A stretch of DNA of 25,769 nt. Origin: Bacillota bacterium. Lineage in GTDB: Bacteria; Bacillota_I; Bacilli_A; RF39; UBA660. The stretch spans positions 1-25,769 of the forward strand of contig SVAU01000017.1 in assembly GCA_015059245.1 (NCBI GenBank). The letters are read 5' to 3'. The notes beneath the pieces are model-generated. The model saw only the letters and a program-made list of their open reading frames with translations, was not told the origin of the DNA and made no database searches. A program made the translations under genes and the position numbers. Shown piece by piece: positions 1-7,383 of the stretch. Numbering within the stretch: the first letter of the stretch is position 1; each line of letters starts with the position of its first letter.

Positions 1-750
1 AATTCAATTGTTAATGTTATAAAGGAAAATTATGGTTGGGTTATTGCTGTAATAACTGTAATTGGAATAGTAATATTAAATATTTTTAGATTTGTAGAAT
101 ATATTAACGCATTATTTTATTTTAATTATTATGGAATAGACATTAATTTATATAAATATTATGATCAAAATTTTTTATATAGTTTATGTCTTTCAATTAT
201 ATTTATTATTGCATTTGTATTTTTATTATATTGTTTCAAACAAATTGTTGATAATATAAAAAATAAGAAATATATTTGCAAACAAAATTTTATAAATATT
301 TTGCTAATAATATTGTCGAATATGTATTTGGTTATTAGTACAGTGACTCAACAAATGAATCTATTATCTTATATTGTGAGTTTTATAATATTTATCATTA
401 CCGAAATTATATTATCAATTCTAGTATTTAAAAAATTACCAGTAGATAATAATCAAGTAATTAATAAAAAAGAAATAATAATAGAAACATTTAAGAAACT
501 TTCATTTTTTATTATTTTATTAATAATTTCAATAGGTATAAGAACTTATAGTGTTTTAGCACTAAAAAATAATTATAGAGTAATAAAGAATGAAAAGATA
601 ATTGTATATTCTACTATTGATTATTATATAACGTTAGATTGTGAAACAAAAGATGATGAATTAACTATATATAAAGGAACACAAGAAAAAATAGATACGG
701 AAAATGTATATAGTAAGCTTAATAAATACAATAAAATAATAATAAAGTAA
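1..750 (+). CDS. Multi-pass membrane protein, 3' part (start outside window)
   Basis: The reading frame is open from base 1 to the TAA at 748-750, about 249 residues, so the gene begins upstream and the TTG at 301 is not its start. The visible part has about five strongly hydrophobic segments at residues roughly 13-35, 58-80, 97-115, 121-143 and 166-190. It ends in a polar, probably folded tail of about 55 residues rich in Lys, Asp, Glu and Tyr. There is no signal peptide, catalytic motif or transporter signature that I recognise. A clear terminator follows at once. The function is unknown; it may belong to the same accessory block as the degraded genes downstream. I am confident it is coding (long open frame, membrane pattern) but not of any role. 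Confidence 0.7.
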   Translation, partial: NSIVNVIKENYGWVIAVITVIGIVILNIFRFVEYINALFYFNYYGIDINLYKYYDQNFLYSLCLSIIFIIAFVFLLYCFKQIVDNIKNKKYICKQNFINILLIILSNMYLVISTVTQQMNLLSYIVSFIIFIITEIILSILVFKKLPVDNNQVINKKEIIIETFKKLSFFIILLIISIGIRTYSVLALKNNYRVIKNEKIIVYSTIDYYITLDCETKDDELTIYKGTQEKIDTENVYSKLNKYNKIIIK

Positions 751-786
751 AAAAAGCAGTCAAATCACCAGATAGACTGTTTTTTT
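751..786 (+). terminator. Rho-independent terminator of the membrane protein gene
   Basis: The stem AAAAAGCAGTC (751-761) pairs with GACTGTTTTTT (775-785), including one G-T pair, around a 13-base loop and ends in a T-run. It begins directly after the stop codon. Confidence 0.8.
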
Positions 787-787
787 C

Positions 788-796
788 TGATATAAT
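788..796 (+). promoter_or_regulatory. Extended -10 promoter of the methyltransferase remnant
   Basis: TGATATAAT matches the TGnTATAAT extended -10. It sits immediately after the terminator T-run and 18 bases before the ATG at 815, with AGAGGTGG (803-810) as ribosome binding site. Confidence 0.6.
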
Positions 797-814
797 ATTA
801 CAAGAGGTGGTAAC

Positions 815-889
815 ATGTTAAGATTAGCAACACTTTTTAGTGGAATTGGTGCAATTGAAGAAGAGTTAGTTGAAATAGATAAAAGTTAG
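815..889 (+). pseudogene. 5' remnant of a C5-cytosine DNA methyltransferase
   Basis: A good ribosome binding site (AGAGGTGG) precedes an ATG encoding MLRLATLFSGIGAIE, the typical first residues of Dcm/HhaI-type cytosine-C5 methyltransferases. Motif I, the S-adenosylmethionine-binding FSGIGA loop, is at residues 8-13. The frame stops after 24 codons at TAG 887-889, whereas such enzymes are 300-400 residues long, and none of the later motifs (PCQ, ENV, the target-recognition region) follows. From about residue 16 the sequence (EELVEIDK) reads more like the coiled-coil part of the recombinase remnant that continues in another frame. I infer a deletion that joined the start of a methyltransferase gene to the end of a recombinase gene. 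A peptide could still be made, but it cannot be an enzyme. Confidence 0.75.
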
Positions 890-1173
890 AGATAGAAAAT
901 AAAACTAAAAGAGTAGATGAGTATAAGAAGAAAAAAGAAAAAGAATATTTTGATCAAATAAAACAATTATTAGATTTAAAAAATACAAATAAAGAGTTAA
1001 TGTTAGCAGTTATAGATAGAAGAAATATAACAAGTGATAGAAAGATAACAATTAAATATAAATATGAATTTATACTGGATGAAGTGTTCTATTATAAAGA
1101 AAAAGAAGGACCACGTAATTCATATGGTGTAAGAGGGAAAAATCATAGTACGACTGACAATAAAAATGATTAA
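883..1173 (+). pseudogene. 3' remnant of a large serine recombinase
   Basis: An open frame without any start codon runs from about 883 to TAA 1171-1173, roughly 96 codons, one frame off the methyltransferase remnant. It encodes a Lys/Glu-rich coiled segment (EIENKTKRVDEYKKKKEKEY), then a segment ending VIDRRNITSDRKITIKYKYEF, then a polar tail. A charged coiled coil followed by a 'l-Idri.I..dk.I.I.Y.f' beta element is the usual C-terminus of large serine site-specific recombinases from Bacillota mobile elements. The catalytic N-terminal resolvase domain is absent. It is best read as a scar of a lost integrative element. The family call rests on pattern only. Confidence 0.6.
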
Positions 1174-1203
1174 ATGATATTATCAGCATCAAAGGAGGTA
1201 AAC

Positions 1204-1425
1204 ATGAACTATAATTACGATTTAGAAACTTTCATTACAACTATAAATAATTTTGAAAAAGAATTAGAAAAAAATAAGGAAAGTAATGAAAAAATAATAA
1301 GAGCAATAAAAGATACAAAAGCTGCATTAGATTCTGTTAAAGATTTAAATCAAAATGAGTTTAATATATATTCACAAATTTTATTTGCATCGCTTGGTTG
1401 TTCTTATATATCTAAAAATAATTAA
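1204..1425 (+). CDS. Small hypothetical protein (73 aa)
   Basis: The ATG at 1204 is preceded by a near-perfect AAAGGAGG (1191-1198). I prefer it to the in-frame ATG at 1174, which adds ten codons with no ribosome binding site. The predicted 73-residue protein is mainly helical and charged, with a Lys/Glu-rich stretch at about 19-45 and a more hydrophobic end (IYSQILFASLGCSYI). I do not recognise the family. It follows the recombinase remnant by 30 bases and may be cargo of the lost mobile element. Whether it is expressed is unclear, as I see no promoter of its own. Confidence 0.5.
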   Translation: MNYNYDLETFITTINNFEKELEKNKESNEKIIRAIKDTKAALDSVKDLNQNEFNIYSQILFASLGCSYISKNN

Positions 1426-1568
1426 TTTAATAACACAAGGAGCCATGAGTTATTTAAAAAGCGTGTGTTTAAATTAAATTTAAGAAAACATAGATAAAAT
1501 AAGCCTTAAACGGGAATGAACAAATTAACTCGACTCTGCAGGTGCGGAGTTTGTGTATTTATTTTACA
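1426..1568 (+). other. Unassigned spacer with hairpin and possible micro-ORF
   Basis: No normal gene is present. Two things stand out. AAGGAG (1438-1443) is followed by an ATG at 1446 that opens an 11-codon frame (MSYLKSVCLN, then TAA). Further on, ACTCTGC-AGGT-GCGGAGT forms a 7-bp hairpin with one G-T pair near 1536-1553; it is more GC-rich than anything nearby and lacks a clear T-run. Either could be a regulatory leader or an end of the lost mobile element. I cannot assign a function. Confidence 0.35.
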
Positions 1569-1595
1569 AAGCATTAATAAAATGCTTGCTTTTTA
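1569..1595 (+). terminator. Rho-independent terminator
   Basis: AAGCATT (1569-1575) and AATGCTT (1581-1587) form a stem with a 5-base loop. A GC pair of bases and a short T-run (1590-1594) follow. Confidence 0.6.
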
Positions 1596-1597
1596 TA

Positions 1598-1606
1598 TGT
1601 TATAAT
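1598..1606 (+). promoter_or_regulatory. Extended -10 promoter of the first GNAT gene
   Basis: TGTTATAAT is a perfect extended -10 lying just past the preceding terminator T-run, 16 bases upstream of the ATG at 1623. Confidence 0.65.
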
Positions 1607-1622
1607 ATTTCTGGTGATATAT

Positions 1623-2141
1623 ATGAATGAATATATATGTAAGATAGCTACATTAGAAGAAATAATAAAGAGATGTGATTACTTAATAGATATACATCCT
1701 GGTAATAAGTTGTGGGAGAATGTTAAGTATAATACTATTAATGGTTTTAATAATGGTAGTAAGATAGTATATATAGGTATACTTAATGGAGAAATAATAT
1801 GTGAAGCTACTGCTTATATAAAAGAAGAAGCATTTATAGGAGATATACAAAATACCGATTATTTAATAAGTAATGAAAGAGCATACTTATGTGGTTTTAG
1901 AACTAATAAAGAGTATCAAGGACAAGGTTACTTTTCTAAGTTATATAAGTTCTTAGAACAAGATCTAAAAACAAAAGGATATAAAGAACTTAGTTTAGGT
2001 GTAGAACCTAAAGCAGTTAGAAATGTTAATATGTATAAAAAACTAGGTTTTAATAATTTAATAAAGAGTGTAGTAGAATATATAGATTTCGATAAAATAG
2101 ATGAAGGAGTAGAAGTAGATTTTTATTATAAGAAGATATAG
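1623..2141 (+). CDS. GNAT-family N-acetyltransferase
   Basis: 172 residues with a GNAT fold pattern. A beta-strand pair and the acetyl-CoA loop QGQGYF (99-104) are followed by a helix (SKLYKFLEQDLKTKGY), then a strand ending in GVEP and the segment NVNMYKKLGF (134-143), the usual motif B that ends in 'Y.k.GF'. It should transfer an acetyl group from acetyl-CoA to an amine; the substrate cannot be told. I start it at ATG 1623, because GGTGAT (1613-1618) is spaced correctly for it; the GTG at 1614 overlaps that ribosome binding site. The last codons and the TAG stop lie inside the terminator hairpin. It is the left neighbour of the defence-like cluster, and a second, broken GNAT gene lies on the other side. 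Confidence 0.8.
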   Translation: MNEYICKIATLEEIIKRCDYLIDIHPGNKLWENVKYNTINGFNNGSKIVYIGILNGEIICEATAYIKEEAFIGDIQNTDYLISNERAYLCGFRTNKEYQGQGYFSKLYKFLEQDLKTKGYKELSLGVEPKAVRNVNMYKKLGFNNLIKSVVEYIDFDKIDEGVEVDFYYKKI

Positions 2142-2156
2142 AGATATATCTTTTTT
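2133..2156 (+). terminator. Terminator overlapping the GNAT stop codon
   Basis: AAGATATA (2133-2140) pairs with TATATCTT (2145-2152) around a GAGA tetraloop, with a T-run after it. The TAG stop (2139-2141) spans the stem/loop boundary. Confidence 0.75.
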
Positions 2157-2159
2157 ATA

Positions 2160-2168
2160 TGTTATAAT
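2160..2168 (+). promoter_or_regulatory. Extended -10 promoter of the NUDIX-helicase operon
   Basis: TGTTATAAT lies 18 bases before the NUDIX ATG, directly after the preceding T-run. The 19 bases from 2163 (tataatttttgtaggtgat) recur exactly at 10196-10214. Confidence 0.65.
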
Positions 2169-2186
2169 TTTTGTAGGTGATATTGT

Positions 2187-2582
2187 ATGGTAAAAATTAT
2201 AAAAGTAGTGGCTGCATTAATAGAAAAAGAAGACAAAATTTTACTAGCTAAAAGACTAACTGGTGATACTAATGTTTTTGGGAAATGGGAATTTCCTGGA
2301 GGAAAAGTCGAACCTAATGAAGATGAATTAACTGCTATTGAAAGAGAAATAAAAGAAGAATTTGAATTAATTGTAAAAGCTAAGAGATTTATTGTTAATA
2401 ATATTTGTGAATATCCAACTAAAACAGTTGATTTAAGATTATATAGTTGCGATTATGTATCGGGAGAGTTTAAATTACATGATCATTCAGAGTATAAATG
2501 GGTTAGTAGAGATGCTTTATTAACTTATGATTTAGCTCCTGCTGATATACCTTTAGCAGAATATTTAATGAATAATAAGTAG
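2187..2582 (+). CDS. NUDIX hydrolase (MutT-like NTP pyrophosphohydrolase)
   Basis: 131 residues, the normal MutT size. The Nudix box runs from G39 to L61 (G, five residues, E45, seven residues, then REIKEEFEL). R53, E54, E57 and E58, which hold the catalytic metal, are present; the late Gly of the consensus is replaced by Glu60. The sequence before it (VVAALIEKEDKILLAKR, WEFPGGK) is typical of 8-oxo-dGTP/dNTP diphosphatases, which cleave a nucleoside triphosphate to the monophosphate and PPi. The ribosome binding site is AGGTGAT (2175-2181). The gene ends 8 bases before the helicase gene, and its stop codon lies inside the helicase ribosome binding region, so the two are probably co-transcribed and translationally coupled. 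The position suggests a role in the helicase system (altering or sensing nucleotides) rather than housekeeping, but this is inference. Confidence 0.85.
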   Translation: MVKIIKVVAALIEKEDKILLAKRLTGDTNVFGKWEFPGGKVEPNEDELTAIEREIKEEFELIVKAKRFIVNNICEYPTKTVDLRLYSCDYVSGEFKLHDHSEYKWVSRDALLTYDLAPADIPLAEYLMNNK

Positions 2583-2590
2583 GTTAATAT

Positions 2591-5329
2591 ATGCAAGATA
2601 AGTTTTTAACTAATGGTTCTGATTTTGCTTTTATTAATGGGATTAAATCAAATCTAAAAACATGTAAGAAATTTTATTTTTCTGTTAGTTTTATAAAAAA
2701 AGCTGGATTAGTATTACTTGAAAAAAATATTGAGGAAGCTTTAGAAAGAGGAGCAGTTGGAAGAATTGTAACTTCTACATATCAAAACTTTACAGATATA
2801 GCTTCTTTGGAAAAATTTTACGAATGGCAAAAAAAGTATGAAAATTTTAGTTGTCATTTAGATTTTGAATGTTTTGGAGAAAGAGGTTTTCATTCCAAAG
2901 GTTATATTTTTGAATATGAAAATTCTGTAGAATTGATAGTTGGCTCGTCTAATATTACAAGGTTTGCTTTGTTAAATAATGTTGAGTGGAATGTGTCTTT
3001 ATTATCTACTGAACGTTTAAATTCTTATTATGATGCGTTGGTTGAATTTAATGTATTATGGGAGATGACTTTATCGTTAGATAGTTCTTTAATTGAAAAA
3101 TATCGTTTTCAATTAGATTATGCTATCGAAAAATGGGATATGGATTATATGAATGTTTCTTCTTCAATTGTTAATCCAAATTCGATGCAGAGAAAAGCGT
3201 TAAGAGAATTGCGAAGATATAGAGATTCGGGTGTAAAGAAAGCATTAATAATTAGTGCTACCGGTTCTGGTAAAACTTATTTAGCTGCTTTTGATGCTAG
3301 AAATTTTGGAGCAAAAAGACTATTATATATTGTTCATAGAGAGTCTATTTTAAGAGATGCTAGAGATTCATTTATTAAAATTTTTGGTGCTGAAAGAACG
3401 TACGGTTTTTTTACCGGAAATGAAAGTAATCAAGAGTGTGACTTTATATTTGCTACTAGCAATATGTTAGCTCGTCATTTAGATTTATTTGATAAAAATG
3501 AATTTGATTATATTATATATGATGAGGTTCACCATATAGTTGCTAATACAGGAAAAAGAATATTTGAATATTTTGAACCTGAGTTTATTTTAGGATTAAC
3601 CGCTACTCCGGAGAGAATGGATAATCAAAATGTTTTTGAATTATTTGATCAAAATGTTCCATTTGAATTAAGATTAAGAGATGCTATTAATAATGATTTA
3701 GTTGTACCGTTTCATTATTATGGTATTAGAGATAAATTAGTTGATTATGGTTCTAAAGACAAGATGACTATAGCTAAGGCTATTGCTTCACAAAATAATA
3801 TAGAATTTATTAAAGATCAAATTGAAAAACATCGTAAACCTGGTGAAAAACTTAAATGTATAGCTTTTTGTACTAATATACAACATTGTAAATTGATGGC
3901 TGAGGAACTGTATGAAGAAGGGTATCATACGATATCTTTAACAGGAGTAAATGATACTGGAGTAAGAATAAAAGCTTTTAAAGATTTACAAGATGATAAT
4001 AATTTGCTTGAGATTATTTGTACTGTAGATATATTAAATGAGGGTGTTGATATTCCTCAAGTGAATATGGTTTTATTTTTACGACCAACTGAGTCACAAA
4101 CAATTTTTATTCAACAGCTTGGTAGAGGGTTGAGAAAATATCCTGGTAAAGAATATGTTACAGTTTTAGATTTTATTGGAAATAATTATGATAGAGCAGT
4201 TCAAATTGCAATGGCTTTAGGTACTTTAGGTAAAACAACATATATGGAAAAAGCTTATCTAAAGGAAATGGTTAGAACCAATTTTAGATCTTTGGATATT
4301 CCGAATATATTAGTTGATATAGATGAATTATCTAGAGAAGAAATTGTTAATTATATTGATAAAACTAATTTTAATTCTAGAGTTTTTTTAGAAAAGGATT
4401 ATAGAAATTTTAAGAGTTATATTAATAGTGGTACTTGTCCTACACATATGGATTTCTTAAATTCTGATGTTGCTCCTGATTTTATTAGAATTATTAAATC
4501 TAGTTTTAGCGGTTCTAAAAATATGTCATATTATAATTTTTTAAGAAAAATAAATGAAGAAGATATACCATTATTTAGTGATAACGAAATAAAAGTTATT
4601 AATAGTATTGAAGATTTATTACCTATAGCCAGATTGGACGAATATTTAATAATTCAACAAATAGTTAATGACAAAGTTTTTGATTTAAAAAGACTAGAAG
4701 GCTTAAACAATCATATTACAGATAAGTCTTTGGAAAATGCTTATAATAACTTGGTTAAATTAGGTATTATTGATGGTAATGTAGATCTTTTTAATATAAC
4801 TAATTCTGAATTTAGAGGTTATTTAATTGATGTACTTAATTATGGTATTGTTAGATATAAAAGAGAATTCGGAGAATTTGATGGAATGTTTAAATTATAT
4901 TGTAATTACTATAAAGAACAAGCATCAAGAATTATGTTAAAAAATGGATTATTACAAAAAGGAACCTATTATGAAAATGATATAGCTTATATTTTTGCTG
5001 GTATAAAAAAGGATGAAGAAGGTAAATTAAACTATAAAGATAAATTCTTAAGCAGCAACATTTTCCAATGGGAAAGTATTGCAGATGTATCCGAAAGTGA
5101 AAAGAAGAATTTAAGAAATTCTAAAAAGGTTCATTTATTTATAAGAAAGATGGAAAGTGAAGATACAGTTACTTTACCTTATACTTATTTTGGTCTAGGT
5201 GTGTTTACAAATGAAAGACCCGGATATACGGAAGAAGATGGTATTAAACATCCTACTTTAATTTATGATATAGTATTGGATAATGAAGTTCCAGAAGCTT
5301 ATTATGTTGATTTTGAAATTAATCAATAA
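2591..5329 (+). CDS. PLD nuclease - SF2 helicase - DUF3427 protein (putative defence)
   Basis: 912 residues in three parts. Residues 1-170 are a phospholipase-D-like nuclease domain with one HxK motif (H101, K103) and the companion GSSN (118-121); one such half-site implies a dimeric active site. Residues about 195-545 are a superfamily 2 helicase: Walker A ATGSGKT (223-229), DEVHH (311-315), LTATP (336-340), a C-terminal lobe with NEGVDIPQ (483-490) and QQLGRGLR (508-515). The remainder is a helical linker and a C-terminal region near 790-912 (YKDKFLSSNIFQWES and onward) matching the DUF3427 pattern, which I take to be a DNA- or modified-base-reading module. The likely role is ATP-driven translocation on, and cleavage of, foreign or altered nucleic acid. 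The start ATG 2591 has a weak AGGTTA site made from the end of the NUDIX gene. A 12-bp-stem terminator follows. Confidence 0.85.
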   Translation: MQDKFLTNGSDFAFINGIKSNLKTCKKFYFSVSFIKKAGLVLLEKNIEEALERGAVGRIVTSTYQNFTDIASLEKFYEWQKKYENFSCHLDFECFGERGFHSKGYIFEYENSVELIVGSSNITRFALLNNVEWNVSLLSTERLNSYYDALVEFNVLWEMTLSLDSSLIEKYRFQLDYAIEKWDMDYMNVSSSIVNPNSMQRKALRELRRYRDSGVKKALIISATGSGKTYLAAFDARNFGAKRLLYIVHRESILRDARDSFIKIFGAERTYGFFTGNESNQECDFIFATSNMLARHLDLFDKNEFDYIIYDEVHHIVANTGKRIFEYFEPEFILGLTATPERMDNQNVFELFDQNVPFELRLRDAINNDLVVPFHYYGIRDKLVDYGSKDKMTIAKAIASQNNIEFIKDQIEKHRKPGEKLKCIAFCTNIQHCKLMAEELYEEGYHTISLTGVNDTGVRIKAFKDLQDDNNLLEIICTVDILNEGVDIPQVNMVLFLRPTESQTIFIQQLGRGLRKYPGKEYVTVLDFIGNNYDRAVQIAMALGTLGKTTYMEKAYLKEMVRTNFRSLDIPNILVDIDELSREEIVNYIDKTNFNSRVFLEKDYRNFKSYINSGTCPTHMDFLNSDVAPDFIRIIKSSFSGSKNMSYYNFLRKINEEDIPLFSDNEIKVINSIEDLLPIARLDEYLIIQQIVNDKVFDLKRLEGLNNHITDKSLENAYNNLVKLGIIDGNVDLFNITNSEFRGYLIDVLNYGIVRYKREFGEFDGMFKLYCNYYKEQASRIMLKNGLLQKGTYYENDIAYIFAGIKKDEEGKLNYKDKFLSSNIFQWESIADVSESEKKNLRNSKKVHLFIRKMESEDTVTLPYTYFGLGVFTNERPGYTEEDGIKHPTLIYDIVLDNEVPEAYYVDFEINQ

Positions 5330-5362
5330 AAGAAATATATTTTATTTATATATTTCTTTTTT
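5328..5362 (+). terminator. Terminator of the NUDIX-helicase operon
   Basis: AAAAGAAATATA (5328-5339) pairs with TATATTTCTTTT (5349-5360) over 12 bp with a 9-base loop. The trailing T-run is only slightly longer than the arm. It begins within the TAA stop. Confidence 0.7.
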
Positions 5363-5364
5363 AT

Positions 5365-5388
5365 TGATCAAATGATCGATTTGTGATC
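5365..5388 (+). promoter_or_regulatory. GATC-rich quasi-palindrome, possible operator
   Basis: Three copies of TGATC (5365, 5373, 5384) lie within 24 bases around a perfect inverted repeat CAAAT-GATCG-ATTTG (5369-5383). It sits between the helicase terminator and the DUF262 start, where the promoter should be; TATTAT at 5393-5398 is a possible -10. It could be a repressor site or a methylation-sensitive site. No standard -35/-10 pair is clear. Confidence 0.4.
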
Positions 5389-5410
5389 TAATTATTATAG
5401 AGGTGTTATT

Positions 5411-7315
5411 ATGGGATCATGGGATATGACAAAATATTCTGTAGAGGTTTTAAATGATGATATAAAAAATAGTAGAATTACTATACCAAAATATCAAAGA
5501 GGAGCAGTGTGGAATAAGCAACAAAAGGAAAAACTTATCGACTCTATGAATAAGGGGTTTCCTTTTGGTTCTATTTTGTTATATGAAAATAATGGGACAA
5601 GACAGATTATAGATGGACTACAAAGAAGTACTACTATTATAGAATTCGTAAAAAATCCAGCATTGTTTTTTACAAGTGATAATATTGATGAAAAAATATT
5701 AAATGATATTGTTTCTTCTTTTGGTGTTGTTGGTGATAGATCTTCTATAATTGACGAATTAGAAGAATTGATAAAAAAGTGGGTTATAGATAATCATCAT
5801 ACTATGCAAGATGTTGAAAGAATGCAATATGGTGATTTGGCTGATGAAATAATATCACAGTGGCCTACTGCACTTACAAATAGAACACTCATAAAAGATA
5901 TGATAAAAGAATTATTTTCTGATTTTCAAGATGTATGTAAGAGTATTGCTGGTATGGAAATACCTGCCTTGGTTTATCAAGGAGATGAATCTCTTTTACC
6001 AGAAATATTTGAAAGAATTAATTCTCAAGGAGCTAAGTTGACTAAACAACAAATTTATTCTGCTTCTTGGGCAAATGATTATGTAAAGTTGCGAGATCCA
6101 AAATTTGATGAAATAGTATCTAATAATAGAGATAGATATGATAATATGTTAGATGAAAGTATGGAATTAGATGATTATAATCCTACAGACTTGGTTAGAA
6201 ATAAGGAAGTCAATATTTTTGAATTAGTTTTTGGTTTTGGTAAATTGATTAGTAGAAAATACCCGTATTTATTTAATTATGATGAAAAAGATAAAACTAA
6301 AGTTGAGAGTATTGGTTTTAACTTAATTAATGCTTGTTTATTGCAAAAAAGTGCTAATATGAAATCTTTAAATACTAATTTAAAGAGATTGGTTGGACTT
6401 GAAACAGAAAAAATTGAATTGTTTTTAACTAGGTTGATTGATGCCATTGATTATATAGATAAGCGCCTTGGTGCTGGTACTAAATTTAAGGGGAATACTA
6501 GATCAAATTCTAAGGTTTATCCTTTACATACTGAAATGCAGATTGTTTCTATAATTTCAACTGTTTTTATAGCGAGACATGTATCGTATAGTGTTGATGA
6601 TAATGGAGACTTAATTAACAATAGTATCAATATTGATCCGTCTACATTTAATCAAAGATGGTCGAATATGAAAGATACATTCAATAATAATTTAATGAAG
6701 ATTTATACTATAGATATTTTAGGACAAAAATGGAAGGGATCTGGGGATAAAAAATTGGATAATATTCTTACTGATTTCTATTATTATAATAGAAATGTAA
6801 GTTGGAAAGAATTTGAACAAATTTTAGATGTTTATTATGCAAATCTTAATAGTGAAAGAAATGAAAGAAAACAAGTTGCTTCACCTAAGGAACAAGAGAA
6901 GCTAATTCTTAATTTAATCTATTCATCTATTTTTACAGCTGCAGATCAAAATGATTATAGTTGTTTTGATATAGAGCATATAGCACCGAAAAATTTAATG
7001 AAAGAAAAGATATGTGCTTATGGTGAAGAATTCAGGTTACCAATAAGTTCTATTGCTAATTTGTGTTTATTACCTGAGTATGATAACAGAACTAAAAAGG
7101 ACAAAACAATATATCAAGATACAGAATATATAGAGAAAATAAAGGATTTAACAAAAATTGAAGAAAAATATACTTTTACCATTCAAAGTGATTTAGCGTG
7201 GTTAGAACAAGAAGGATTATCAGAATCTCAATTTAAAGAAGCTTATATGAAATATTTAAATAACAGATTTGAAAAGATGAAAGAGAAAATCCGAAATAAT
7301 TTATTCCATAGTTAG
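5411..7315 (+). CDS. GmrSD-like DUF262/DUF1524 protein (type IV restriction candidate)
   Basis: 634 residues. The N-terminal DUF262 (ParB/sulfiredoxin-like) domain shows IPKYQRGAVW (25-34) and the NTP-binding loop DGLQRSTT (68-75), the family's DGQQR motif with Leu for the first Gln. The C-terminus carries the DUF1524 HNH-type nuclease motif DIEHIAPK (520-527, catalytic H523), followed by the expected SIANLCLLPEYDN and a Lys-rich segment. Both halves of the GmrS-GmrD modification-dependent endonuclease family are thus in one chain, as in BrxU- or SspE-like enzymes. These use nucleotide hydrolysis to cut DNA with glucosylated or otherwise modified bases. It has its own GAGGTG ribosome binding site and probably its own promoter, separate from the helicase operon, but adjacency suggests one defence island. 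Its own target is unknown. Confidence 0.85.
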   Translation: MGSWDMTKYSVEVLNDDIKNSRITIPKYQRGAVWNKQQKEKLIDSMNKGFPFGSILLYENNGTRQIIDGLQRSTTIIEFVKNPALFFTSDNIDEKILNDIVSSFGVVGDRSSIIDELEELIKKWVIDNHHTMQDVERMQYGDLADEIISQWPTALTNRTLIKDMIKELFSDFQDVCKSIAGMEIPALVYQGDESLLPEIFERINSQGAKLTKQQIYSASWANDYVKLRDPKFDEIVSNNRDRYDNMLDESMELDDYNPTDLVRNKEVNIFELVFGFGKLISRKYPYLFNYDEKDKTKVESIGFNLINACLLQKSANMKSLNTNLKRLVGLETEKIELFLTRLIDAIDYIDKRLGAGTKFKGNTRSNSKVYPLHTEMQIVSIISTVFIARHVSYSVDDNGDLINNSINIDPSTFNQRWSNMKDTFNNNLMKIYTIDILGQKWKGSGDKKLDNILTDFYYYNRNVSWKEFEQILDVYYANLNSERNERKQVASPKEQEKLILNLIYSSIFTAADQNDYSCFDIEHIAPKNLMKEKICAYGEEFRLPISSIANLCLLPEYDNRTKKDKTIYQDTEYIEKIKDLTKIEEKYTFTIQSDLAWLEQEGLSESQFKEAYMKYLNNRFEKMKEKIRNNLFHS

Positions 7316-7324
7316 TATTTATTT

Positions 7325-7353
7325 AAAGACTACTTATTTTTGTAGTCTTTTTC
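7325..7353 (+). terminator. Terminator of the DUF262 gene
   Basis: AAAGACTAC (7325-7333) pairs perfectly with GTAGTCTTT (7342-7350) around an 8-base loop and is followed by T-rich sequence. Confidence 0.85.
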
Positions 7354-7357
7354 TTTA

Positions 7358-7366
7358 TGTTATAAT
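7358..7366 (+). promoter_or_regulatory. Extended -10 promoter of the second GNAT gene
   Basis: TGTTATAAT follows the terminator closely and is 18 bases before the ATG at 7384, with TAGGTGAT as ribosome binding site. Confidence 0.65.
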
Positions 7367-7383
7367 TCAATTAGGTGATTGTT

